A DNA stretch of 40,126 nt from JBGRPZ01 sp041725955 (GTDB taxonomy: Bacteria; Bacteroidota; Bacteroidia; Bacteroidales; JBGRPZ01), in NCBI GenBank assembly GCA_041725955.1, contig JBGRQE010000028.1, forward strand, positions 1-40,126, given 5' to 3'. Numbering within the stretch: position 1 is the first letter of the stretch; each line of letters begins with the position of its first letter. Shown in pieces: positions 17,712-25,081 of this stretch. Below the pieces are notes generated by a model, which was given only the letters and a program-made list of their open reading frames with translations, had not been told where the DNA came from and ran no database searches. A program made the translations under genes and the position numbers.

Positions 17712-19021
17712 GTGCATCAAACCTTAATTTTTTCCATAAATTTTTCAGGACTAAAGGACCAATTAATGGGTTTGTACAAAAACTTATTATAATAGTCTAT
17801 GTACTGTAGCATATCTATTTTTAATTTTTCTACCGATTCAAATTGACCATTACTCAATACGCTCCTATGCAGACGACTAAACCAGTTCTCTATTTGATTG
17901 AGCCAAGAACAATGTTTAGGGGTAAATTGGAATCTAATTCGGTTGCATTTAGATTCTAAAAACTGCATTCTACTGACCATTGATTTGAGAATTCCGCTTT
18001 CTCTTTCTAATCCAAGGTCTTCCTTATAATTAATCTGCTTCGCAATCCATTTGACTAAGATGGCTGATTTATGGGTATTTAACTGATCACAAATAATGAT
18101 ATGTTGGTCATTTGGGGCAGTATCTACAATGCTTTTTACATGATCAAGAAAGTCTTCTGCATTTCTGGTGCTTTTCATCTGTTGGCTTATAATTTTACCA
18201 GAAGAAATATCCATTGCAGCAATTAGATTTGTAGTTCCATTACGACGATATTCAGTATCTAATCGCTCTGGCTTATGCTGAGTCATTGGAGTTGTTTTCA
18301 GAGACTCTTTTGCCTGTATTTGTGTTTTTTCATCTACAGATGTGATATGTAGAGAACTGTTACTTTCTAGTTCTCTGGCCTGTTGATACTGCTCACATAT
18401 ATCTTCTATACGTTGGGTAAATTCTTGCTCATCTTCTATTTTAGGATGTAGCCAATAACGTGACTTATGAGGTTGTAATCCTCTGATTTTTTAAAAGTAA
18501 GCCATATCGTGTGGCTGAAATTTGTATTCCTAATTCTTTTGCTCGATTAGATAGTGTTATATGCGTCCATTTTTTTATAGGCAAACCATGCTGTTGGGGG
18601 TCTTCACATGCAAGGGCTATTAAACGCTGGATTTCTTTATCTTTTAAACGTCTGGGACACCCACTACGATATGCATCGGAAAGGATATTCTTTATGGTTT
18701 TTTGTAGCTCCTTGTCTGATGATTCCTCGCCTGACTCATTCTGAAGTATATTATTTTTCTGATTGTAATTATACCAATGTATACGCCACTTGGATACGGT
18801 TTTATTATCTATACGCAATACCTCTGATATCTTGTTATTACTATAACCTTCTGAACTATACTTGATAATACATAATCTTTTATATAATCCTACTTTTTGA
18901 TTTCTTGAATTGGATAAATTTTCTATCTGTTCTTTTACCCTAGTACATAAGCTTATTTCCTTTGCTGGCCTTCCCATGCCGCAAATATAGAATTTTTACT
19001 GGAAATTAAGATTTGATGCAC
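17712..19021 (-). mobile_element. IS630-family insertion sequence, 1310 bp, complete ends
   Basis: Bounded by terminal inverted repeats GTGCATCAAACCTTAATTT (17712-17730) and, read on the minus strand from 19021, GTGCATCAAATCTTAATTT; 18 of 19 bases match. Both ends are flanked by TA (17710-17711 and 19022-19023), the two-base target duplication typical of the IS630/Tc1-mariner group. The transposase reads on the minus strand, and its stop codon lies inside the left terminal repeat. Removing the element and one TA rejoins CC-TA-GG, restoring a CCTAGG repeat unit, so the insertion history can be read exactly. Apart from the frameshift in the transposase the copy looks recent. Confidence 0.92.
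17717..18977 (-). pseudogene. IS630-family transposase, frameshifted
   Basis: Two minus-strand frames together make one IS630 transposase. The first (18977-18465, 170 aa from MGRPAKEISLC) has helix-turn-helix DNA-binding regions (SNNKISEVLRIDNKTVSKWR). The second frame carries the DDE catalytic domain: TSVDEKT (first Asp), IICDQLNTHKS (second Asp) and CSWLNQIENWF (Glu), ending at 17717. Its open part extends upstream of its first ATG (18286) to about 18490. The frames meet at a run of six A (minus strand 18492-18487). Removing one A gives the continuous sequence LLLKIRGLQPHKSRYWLHP, whose spacing matches other IS630 proteins. So it is either a one-base insertion that kills the gene or a slippage-dependent two-frame transposase. 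A -1 ribosomal frameshift would not join the frames. Confidence 0.85.
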
Positions 19022-19071
19022 TAGGTATTTAATGAAAATCTCCTAGGTATTTAATAAAAACCTCCTAGGTT
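19022..19071. repeat. 22-bp tandem repeat array A (CCTAGG type), right part
   Basis: CCTAGG occurs at 19042-19047 and 19064-19069, and the IS-split copy would lie at 19020-19025, so all three are exactly 22 bases apart. On the minus strand each unit starts CCTAGGAG, followed by GTTTTTATTAAATA or ATTTTCATTAAATA. The third unit also shows the dyad AACCT-CCT-AGGTT. It has no spacers and no open frame. The same unit type recurs at 37490-37639. Confidence 0.85.
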
Positions 19072-19309
19072 ATAATACAATCATTACCCATGCCTTAGTC
19101 AAAAAAGCAAAGTAATATTGCATATTAAAGCTACCTATATGTAAATGCTTACTTTGGGTCTATAGACAGATTGAAACACTTAATTGCTATAGCTTTTGTT
19201 CGGGCAAATATACGCTTGATTGAATCTTGATTTAAAAAGTTTAAAATTAAAGAGAGTAGGAATTGATAAAATATAATTGTCGAGTACTAATAAATATAAT
19301 AAGGAGAGT

Positions 19310-19537
19310 TTAATGAATAACCTTTTCCTTGCTGTTGTTTTCTTTTCTAAGCTTGATAAGTAGAATTACTATTCCTTCTGAGTAATGCCCCAAGCAGCTT
19401 GCTATAATAGGTTTATGGTATTCACCCTTTTTGATGATTACCATAAACCTATTATAAACCTTAAATGTTTTCTCAGTCTTGTCAGCATATATTGAATATT
19501 TTAATCGTAGCTTTCCAAAATCATGAGTGCTTAAAGG
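19310..19537 (-). pseudogene. Possible gene remnant, 75 codons without start
   Basis: A minus-strand frame open from just after a TAA to the TAA at 19310, reading for example FGKLRLKYSIYADKTEKTF and later GHYSEGIVILLIKLRKEN. The first Met is 44 codons before the stop. The amino-acid mix looks protein-like, but the frame also encodes the perfect inverted repeat at 19403-19456, so it may be open by chance. It is in a different frame from the rhomboid gene just upstream. I recognise no family. Confidence 0.3.
19403..19456. repeat. 18-bp perfect inverted repeat with 18-base loop
   Basis: TATAATAGGTTTATGGTA (19403-19420) is exactly complementary to TACCATAAACCTATTATA (19439-19456). No T-run follows on either strand, so it is not a standard intrinsic terminator. 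It may be an RNA hairpin, an operator pair or a small transposon relic. Confidence 0.8.
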
Positions 19538-19562
19538 TTAAAAGCTTTATGTTGTATTGTCT

Positions 19563-20165
19563 TTAAAGTAAATTGCTTAAGTAAGAGATAATTACCTGAG
19601 GTTTTATAATAAACCCATAAACAACTCCAAAGACAGCACCCCAGAAGTGAGCAAAGTGATTTATATTACCACGACCTCTTTTTCCCATATAGTATGAGTA
19701 ATAGAGATATATTAAGCCGAAAATAACATTCGGAATATCAATAGGAATAAAGAAAAATCGTATGCTTCCCTGAGGATATATAAGAATACTTGCAAACACA
19801 ACTGCCGATACCGCCCCACTAGCTCCTAATGAATTAAATAGAGCATTGTCTTTTTGTTTTGCAAAGTCTTGAACACACGAAAACAAAATTCCTCCAAGAT
19901 AGAGTAGGAAGTAGTAGAAATAGGCCTTATGGCCGAAATAATACCCATATCCTGATTCAATTACCCTTCCAAAGGAATAAAGAACATACATGTTTACAAT
20001 GAGATGTATAAAGTCTGCATGCAGAAAAGCATGAGTAATAAATCGCCAATACTGATTTTCATGCTTTATGTACCAGGCATTAAATAAAAGTTTATGGCGT
20101 AGTTCATTATTTGAAAACCCTAATAAGGAAATTATAACGGTTATTACAATGATAATTATAGTCAT
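19563..20165 (-). CDS. Rhomboid-family intramembrane serine protease
   Basis: A 200-aa polytopic membrane protein with about six hydrophobic segments. The catalytic Ser is S116 in NSLGASGAVS and the catalytic His is H173 in INHFAHFWGAVFG; the oxyanion/structural stretch HAFLHADFIHLIVNMY (45-60) gives the HxxxN-type motif of the second helix. It cleaves single-pass membrane proteins within or near the bilayer; the substrate is unknown. It is short, with the basic six-helix core and little else. It lies 69 bases downstream of the unknown membrane-protein gene on the same strand, but TATCTTTG at 20223-20230 suggests its own promoter as well. Confidence 0.9.
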   Translation of the reverse strand: MTIIIIVITVIISLLGFSNNELRHKLLFNAWYIKHENQYWRFITHAFLHADFIHLIVNMYVLYSFGRVIESGYGYYFGHKAYFYYFLLYLGGILFSCVQDFAKQKDNALFNSLGASGAVSAVVFASILIYPQGSIRFFFIPIDIPNVIFGLIYLYYSYYMGKRGRGNINHFAHFWGAVFGVVYGFIIKPQVIISYLSNLL

Positions 20166-20222
20166 TATTTGTATGTTGATTTTGTATCAGTTTATGTAGT
20201 AATTTATTTACAGATATCTATA

Positions 20223-20230
20223 CAAAGATA
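20223..20230 (-). promoter_or_regulatory. Candidate -7 element for the rhomboid gene
   Basis: TATCTTTG on the minus strand, an exact TAnnTTTG match in the short gap after the upstream gene, would give a leader of about 50 nt to the ATG at 20165. Confidence 0.4.
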
Positions 20231-20234
20231 GCTA

Positions 20235-21059
20235 TTATCCTGCTTGCGTATAATCAATTTCTGAGCCAAAAGCCGAATGAGGGATTAAGTAAATTGTTAA
20301 AAACACAAGCAATGCAATTGCCGGCCACAATCTATTATTCGGATTCTTTCTGAGCTTTATCCATGCGATAAACCAAAATATAACGCCTGCCAGAGTTTTG
20401 TTGTCTGTAAGGTCATGTCCCCATGGCCAACCTGTCCAATAAGCATCAAAAGCGTATTTCTGAACTATCGGACCTAATATTAGTCCTCCAAGAACAAGAA
20501 ATATCAATGTGTATGAAGAAATTTGAAGTGTATTTAATCTTTTAAAGATTATTTCCAATCCAACACGTATACCAAACATTAAGGCAAGGAACATAAAGAT
20601 TATATGAGGAACAAGAATATATGCAGGAACAGCTCCTTTATATCTCAAGATTAGAGGAGCATCGCATAGAACTAGTTTTTTATGACCAAGCGTCAAGGTA
20701 ACATTATACATTACTTTTCCTGCAGGTGGTTGAGCAGGAAGTTCGGCAACCAATTTGCCGTTGTGATAGTTCATAGGTATTTCCATCCATTCATCATGAC
20801 TTTTATATCTTCTGAATCTTAGAAATCCTTGCACATCTTTATCAGGAACACTAACAACAACGGGAGCTCCGGAACCAACATCCCATGATCTTAAGAATTT
20901 ATATTCTATATTACCCCCAAAAGCCTTTACATCGCCATATTCCGGATGAGTAGGGCCTGTCATTCTTTGGTAACTAGCTATTCCAATGGTTAATAAAAAA
21001 GCAATAATCCAGAGTATTATTCCAGTAGTCTTAGTAGGGTTTTTCATGTTTTTATGCAT
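20235..21059 (-). CDS. Conserved-looking integral membrane protein of unknown function
   Basis: A 274-aa protein with one N-terminal membrane segment (about 12-29) and an extracytoplasmic beta-rich domain (about 40-140, with VVVSVPDKDVQGFLRFRRY and a Pro/Gly-rich turn AELPAQPPAGK). At least four further membrane segments follow (about 147-168, 180-200, 222-238, 247-262). Between the helices is an aromatic loop YWTGWPWGHDLTDNK that could bind a ligand or metal. I do not recognise the family. An in-frame ATG four codons later (21047) is an alternative start. It lies 29 bases after the GH3-serine hydrolase gene and before the rhomboid, so it may form a cell-envelope operon with them. Confidence 0.75.
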   Translation of the reverse strand: MHKNMKNPTKTTGIILWIIAFLLTIGIASYQRMTGPTHPEYGDVKAFGGNIEYKFLRSWDVGSGAPVVVSVPDKDVQGFLRFRRYKSHDEWMEIPMNYHNGKLVAELPAQPPAGKVMYNVTLTLGHKKLVLCDAPLILRYKGAVPAYILVPHIIFMFLALMFGIRVGLEIIFKRLNTLQISSYTLIFLVLGGLILGPIVQKYAFDAYWTGWPWGHDLTDNKTLAGVIFWFIAWIKLRKNPNNRLWPAIALLVFLTIYLIPHSAFGSEIDYTQAG

Positions 21060-21088
21060 TGATAATTACGTCAGCTTTACTTTTTCTT

Positions 21089-24034
21089 CTACTTCTTAAC
21101 AGCATTATACAAAGATTCATGCACATTTGTTCGAATGTCTTTTTTTAATAGCATTTTATTCTTTGCAGTAGGATAAACTCGATTTGATAAAAATACGTAT
21201 ATCAATTTGTTTTTTGGATCAGCCCATAAGTATGTTCCTGTAAAACCACTATGACCAAAGCTTTCGGATGAAGCGCTATAACAATTTGGGCCATGTGGAT
21301 GGTAATCTAAAAGAGGTTTATCAAAACCTGCACCTCTACGGTTTTCATTTAGAGGAAACTGATATCTTGTAAATTCTTCTATGGTCTCTGCTTTTAAGAT
21401 TCTTTTATTCCCATAAGTTCCTCCGTTTAGAAGCATTTGCATAATTATTGCCAAATCTCTGGCATTGCTAAATAATCCGGCATGCCCAGATACTCCGCCA
21501 AGCATAGCTGCTCCCGGATCATGCACATCACCTTGAATTAATTGATTACGATAATAGTTGTCGATTTCTGTAGGAACGATTCTGTCTTCGTTGAAATGTT
21601 TTTTGGGCAGAAAGCCAGTTGTTTCTAGCCCTAAGGGAATGTAGAATTCTTCAGCTACATATGTATCAAAGCTTTTATTAGTTACCAACTCAACAAGCTT
21701 TGGGAAGAGATAAAATCCAAGATCGCTATATGTAAATTGAAACAGAGTGTCGATAGGAGATTGAATAATGGAATCGAAGATAATTCGATTGTAGTTGTGA
21801 TTAATATATAAGTTTTCTGCTACACGGGTATCATAATCTTCCGAGATTTTATCGGAATACACTTTCGTTTTAAGGTTATGGTCTTCATCCATTGTTCCTA
21901 TATAGAATGGAATCCATGATTTTAATCCTGCTTGGTGAGCCATGATTTCCCTTATAATCATATTCTCCTTATTTGTACCCTTTAGATACAGAAGATAGTC
22001 AGAAAGTTTTCGGTCGATATCTATTTTTCCTTCTTCATCTAATTTCATAATAGCAAGAGTGGTAGCAGCTATTTTGGTTATGGAAGCAATATCGTATAAA
22101 TCATTTTCCGATACATGGATGTTCTTTTTTAATGTATGGAATCCTAAGTTTCGCTCATAAATAAGTCTTCCATCTTTAATGGCTATAACCTGACATCCAG
22201 GAAAAGCTTTGTGATCATATGCGAAGTTAAGAATGCTATCAGCCTTTTGAATATAATTATCATCGATCATGTCAAAATGGGAAGCATTATAAGCGATTTT
22301 AGTTTTGGTAGTCATAATTCCTGTACCTACAGGAAAGTAAATAGAACCACTTACAGGTAACTTCCCGCGAGCAGCTAAACCACCGAAGATAACTTCGGTT
22401 GAGGCAATCTTTGCATCAACTTTATCTTGATATGAAATCAGTATAGCATCAAAAGCATCAGGGTTTATATCCTTCAACACATATGGAGCAGCAAATATAT
22501 CGAGGATAATTTTACTGTTGGTATTTGCTTTAAGGGCATTTACAAAATCAATGGATGATTGGCTTACCCCAAAGTTTTTTCTTGCAGATATATTGGTGTT
22601 TTCCAGACTTACAATTATGGTCTGTGGTTTGCTTTTTATGATTTTGTTGATTAAACCTTTTTGATTTGCCTCAGTGATTTCTTTTGTATTGAAGGATTTA
22701 ACTTTTGCATAATCAGCCATGCTTTTTTGAAATGAAGTAGGGTATCCATATCCAATAGTAAGTGAAACAATACTTGAATCGGGAGAATATTTCAGTGGAA
22801 TAATGCTGTCTTTGTTTTGAACAAGGGTAATTGCTTCTTCGAATAACTTCCTTCTGAGACTTTTTCCGTAGCTGTTGTTTAGATCTTTAAACAGACCCTT
22901 TGTTTCTATATATGGCTTTTTGTTTAGACCAACTTTATATTTGTATTCTAAAATCTTACGACAGCTCTGGTTTATTCTTTTCTCACTTATGGTTTTATTT
23001 CTTATAGCTTTTTCAATGCTTTGAATGGCAAGAGGTACATTTTGTGGAAGCAGTAAGATATCATTACCTGCAAGAATTGCTTTAACTTCAATATCTCCGG
23101 GTTTATAGTATTTGGTTACTCCTTGCATTTCAAGTCCGTCAGTAACAATAAGTCCTTTAAAGCCAAGTCTGTTTTTTAAAAGCTTTGTAACTACTTTATG
23201 TGAAAGAGAGGTGGGTAAATTGTTTTTCTTTTCGATAGCAGGCATATAAAGGTGGGCAATCATTATTCCACTAAGGTTATTCTTTATAGCTTGTTTAAAG
23301 GGAAATAATTCTACAGAATCAATACGACGTTTTGAGTGAGCTACAATAGGTAAAGTCTTATGCGAATCATTTTCAGTATCTCCATGACCAGGGAAGTGCT
23401 TTGCTGTTGAAATCAAATTTCCATCTTGTAACCCATTCATATAAGCAATACCCTTTTTACTTACATTGAATTTGTTTTCACCAAATGAGCGCATACCAAT
23501 TATAGGATTGTTTGGATTGGAGTTTATATCCATAACTGGTGCAAAGTTGAATTGTATTCCTAAACGTTTACATTCGTATGCAATCTCCTTGCCCATAAGA
23601 TATATAAGACTATCGTTGCTTATTGCTCCAAGAGTCATCTGTAAAGGATAAGATATTGTTGAATCCAGCCGCATACTTAAGCCCCATTCTCCATCAATAC
23701 TTACAAGAAGTGGTGTTTTGGCTTCACTTTGCCATTGATTTGTAATTTTTGCTTCTTCAGTAGGATGGCCTTTAAAGAAAGTTACCCCGCCGATATTATA
23801 ATCTTTGATCCACTTCGACACTCTGGGATCGTATGCTTTACTAGGTTCATTGGCACGCACCAACATAAGCTGGCCTATTTTCTCTCTCAAACTAAGGCTA
23901 TTCATTACAGAATCTACCCATTGTTTCTGAACTTTATCTTTCTTATAATTTACTTCTGCTTTTAAGGAGCAGAAAGAGAAGATAAGAGATGTAAATAATA
24001 AAAGTTTATAAAAGTTAAAATTGTTACTGGTCAT
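21089..24034 (-). CDS. Exported GH3 beta-N-acetylhexosaminidase fused to a serine beta-lactamase-like hydrolase
   Basis: A 981-aa protein with a signal peptide (1-26). The first half is a glycoside hydrolase family 3 domain of NagZ type. KHFPGHGDTENDSH carries the Asp-His general acid/base pair (D223, H225), and IVTDGLEMQGV carries the nucleophile D299. A GH3 C-terminal domain follows to about 580. The second half is a class C beta-lactamase/penicillin-binding-protein-like domain: SxxK as S651-ITK654, Y769-S-D as the YxN-type motif and HSG at 928-930. The fusion suggests processing of peptidoglycan or muropeptides at the cell surface or periplasm, with one domain cutting the glycan bond and the other acting on the peptide or an ester. 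Such fusions are known in Bacteroidota. It leads a minus-strand run with a membrane-protein gene and a rhomboid gene. Confidence 0.9.
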   Translation of the reverse strand: MTSNNFNFYKLLLFTSLIFSFCSLKAEVNYKKDKVQKQWVDSVMNSLSLREKIGQLMLVRANEPSKAYDPRVSKWIKDYNIGGVTFFKGHPTEEAKITNQWQSEAKTPLLVSIDGEWGLSMRLDSTISYPLQMTLGAISNDSLIYLMGKEIAYECKRLGIQFNFAPVMDINSNPNNPIIGMRSFGENKFNVSKKGIAYMNGLQDGNLISTAKHFPGHGDTENDSHKTLPIVAHSKRRIDSVELFPFKQAIKNNLSGIMIAHLYMPAIEKKNNLPTSLSHKVVTKLLKNRLGFKGLIVTDGLEMQGVTKYYKPGDIEVKAILAGNDILLLPQNVPLAIQSIEKAIRNKTISEKRINQSCRKILEYKYKVGLNKKPYIETKGLFKDLNNSYGKSLRRKLFEEAITLVQNKDSIIPLKYSPDSSIVSLTIGYGYPTSFQKSMADYAKVKSFNTKEITEANQKGLINKIIKSKPQTIIVSLENTNISARKNFGVSQSSIDFVNALKANTNSKIILDIFAAPYVLKDINPDAFDAILISYQDKVDAKIASTEVIFGGLAARGKLPVSGSIYFPVGTGIMTTKTKIAYNASHFDMIDDNYIQKADSILNFAYDHKAFPGCQVIAIKDGRLIYERNLGFHTLKKNIHVSENDLYDIASITKIAATTLAIMKLDEEGKIDIDRKLSDYLLYLKGTNKENMIIREIMAHQAGLKSWIPFYIGTMDEDHNLKTKVYSDKISEDYDTRVAENLYINHNYNRIIFDSIIQSPIDTLFQFTYSDLGFYLFPKLVELVTNKSFDTYVAEEFYIPLGLETTGFLPKKHFNEDRIVPTEIDNYYRNQLIQGDVHDPGAAMLGGVSGHAGLFSNARDLAIIMQMLLNGGTYGNKRILKAETIEEFTRYQFPLNENRRGAGFDKPLLDYHPHGPNCYSASSESFGHSGFTGTYLWADPKNKLIYVFLSNRVYPTAKNKMLLKKDIRTNVHESLYNAVKK

Positions 24035-24125
24035 GATTCAGGTTTGTTATTAAGAACGGGTTAAAATTCACTGTATTTGATTCTTTTCCTTTTTCAGACT
24101 TCAATATTACAAAAAAAATAATGTT

Positions 24126-24133
24126 TACTTTTG
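24126..24133 (+). promoter_or_regulatory. Candidate -7 element of the transketolase operon
   Basis: TACTTTTG is an exact TAnnTTTG match 67 bases before the ATG at 24201, in the divergent gap with the GH3 fusion gene. A -33 TTTG at the usual spacing is not evident. Confidence 0.4.
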
Positions 24134-24200
24134 TGAGTTATTAAGTGGAGTTTATTAAACTTTTGATAATCAAATTATAATATCAAACCTAACAAAAAGT

Positions 24201-25046
24201 ATGGCTGACGTAAAAAGATTAGAGGCTGTTGCTAGTCAAGTGAGAAGAGATATCGTCCGAATGGTACATGCAGTAAATTCAGGACATCCCGGTGGATCTC
24301 TTGGTTGTACAGATTTACTTACAGCTCTTTACCAGGAAATTATGGATATTAATCCTAAGGAATTCTCTATGGATGGTATTGGTGAAGATCTGTTTTTTCT
24401 TTCAAACGGACATATAAGCCCTGTTTTTTACAGTGTTTTGGCGCGTGCAGGCTATTTTGATGTAAAAGAATTGGCAACTTTTCGTAAATTGGACTCCAGA
24501 CTGCAGGGGCACCCAACTACTCATGAAGGATTGCCAGGAGTGCGTATAGCAAGCGGTTCTTTAGGACAAGGTTTATCAGTTGCTGTTGGTGCGGCTAATG
24601 CCAAAAAACTTAATAAAGATGATAAAACTGTTTATTGTCTTACTGGTGATGGCGAATTAGAAGAGGGACAAATTTGGGAAGCTGTAATGTATGCTGCTGC
24701 AAAAAAAGTAGATAACCTTATTGCTGTTGTCGACTACAATGGTCAGCAAATTGATGGTCCTGTTGATGAAGTTCTTTCTCTAGGTAATTTAAAAGCAAAA
24801 TGGGAAGCTTTTGGATGGGAAACCATGGAAATGAATGGAAATGACATGGCGCAAGTTGTTGAAGGCTTAAATAAAGCGAAGTCATTGAGTAGAAAAGGAA
24901 AACCTGTAGTAATTTTGATGAACACCGAGATGGGTTTTGGTGTTGATTTCATGATGGGTAGCCACAAATGGCATGGTGTTGCTCCTAACGACGAACAGTT
25001 AGAAAATGCATTAGGTCAATTGGAAGAAACTCTTGGAGATTATTAA
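24201..25046 (+). CDS. Transketolase, N-terminal (thiamine diphosphate-binding) subunit
   Basis: A 281-aa protein equal to the N-terminal third of a full transketolase. The thiamine-diphosphate motif runs from GDGELEEGQ (149-157) to Asn180. HPGGSLG (29-35) and GSLGQGLS (119-126) are the usual active-site loops. It works with the C-terminal subunit encoded from 26497, moving two-carbon units in the non-oxidative pentose phosphate pathway. Split transketolases are common in Bacteroidota and archaea. Unusually, the two subunit genes here are separated by a VWA-protein gene instead of being adjacent. The downstream gene begins 35 bases after the stop, so all three are likely cotranscribed. Confidence 0.93.
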   Translation: MADVKRLEAVASQVRRDIVRMVHAVNSGHPGGSLGCTDLLTALYQEIMDINPKEFSMDGIGEDLFFLSNGHISPVFYSVLARAGYFDVKELATFRKLDSRLQGHPTTHEGLPGVRIASGSLGQGLSVAVGAANAKKLNKDDKTVYCLTGDGELEEGQIWEAVMYAAAKKVDNLIAVVDYNGQQIDGPVDEVLSLGNLKAKWEAFGWETMEMNGNDMAQVVEGLNKAKSLSRKGKPVVILMNTEMGFGVDFMMGSHKWHGVAPNDEQLENALGQLEETLGDY

Positions 25047-25081
25047 AAAAATGTTAGATCAATTTCGGAATTTTTGAGCTT

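Larger units (their letters stand above)
19024..19562. other. 539-bp gene-poor region downstream of the rhomboid gene
   Basis: Contains the right part of repeat array A (to 19071), an 18-bp perfect inverted repeat (19403-19456) and, on the minus strand, an open stretch of 75 codons without a usable start (19310-19537). The remainder is AT-rich and unassigned. No terminator with a T-run was found behind the rhomboid gene. Confidence 0.5.

Noticed and set aside
19313..19363. A 16-codon plus-strand ORF preceded by AAGGAGAG
   Set aside because: Too short; Shine-Dalgarno is a weak guide in this phylum, and it lies antisense to another open frame. No similarity recognised.
25051..25077. ATG at 25051 as start of the VWA gene
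   Set aside because: It is out of frame with the VWA protein and meets a stop after eight codons; the TTG at 25082 gives a proper signal peptide.
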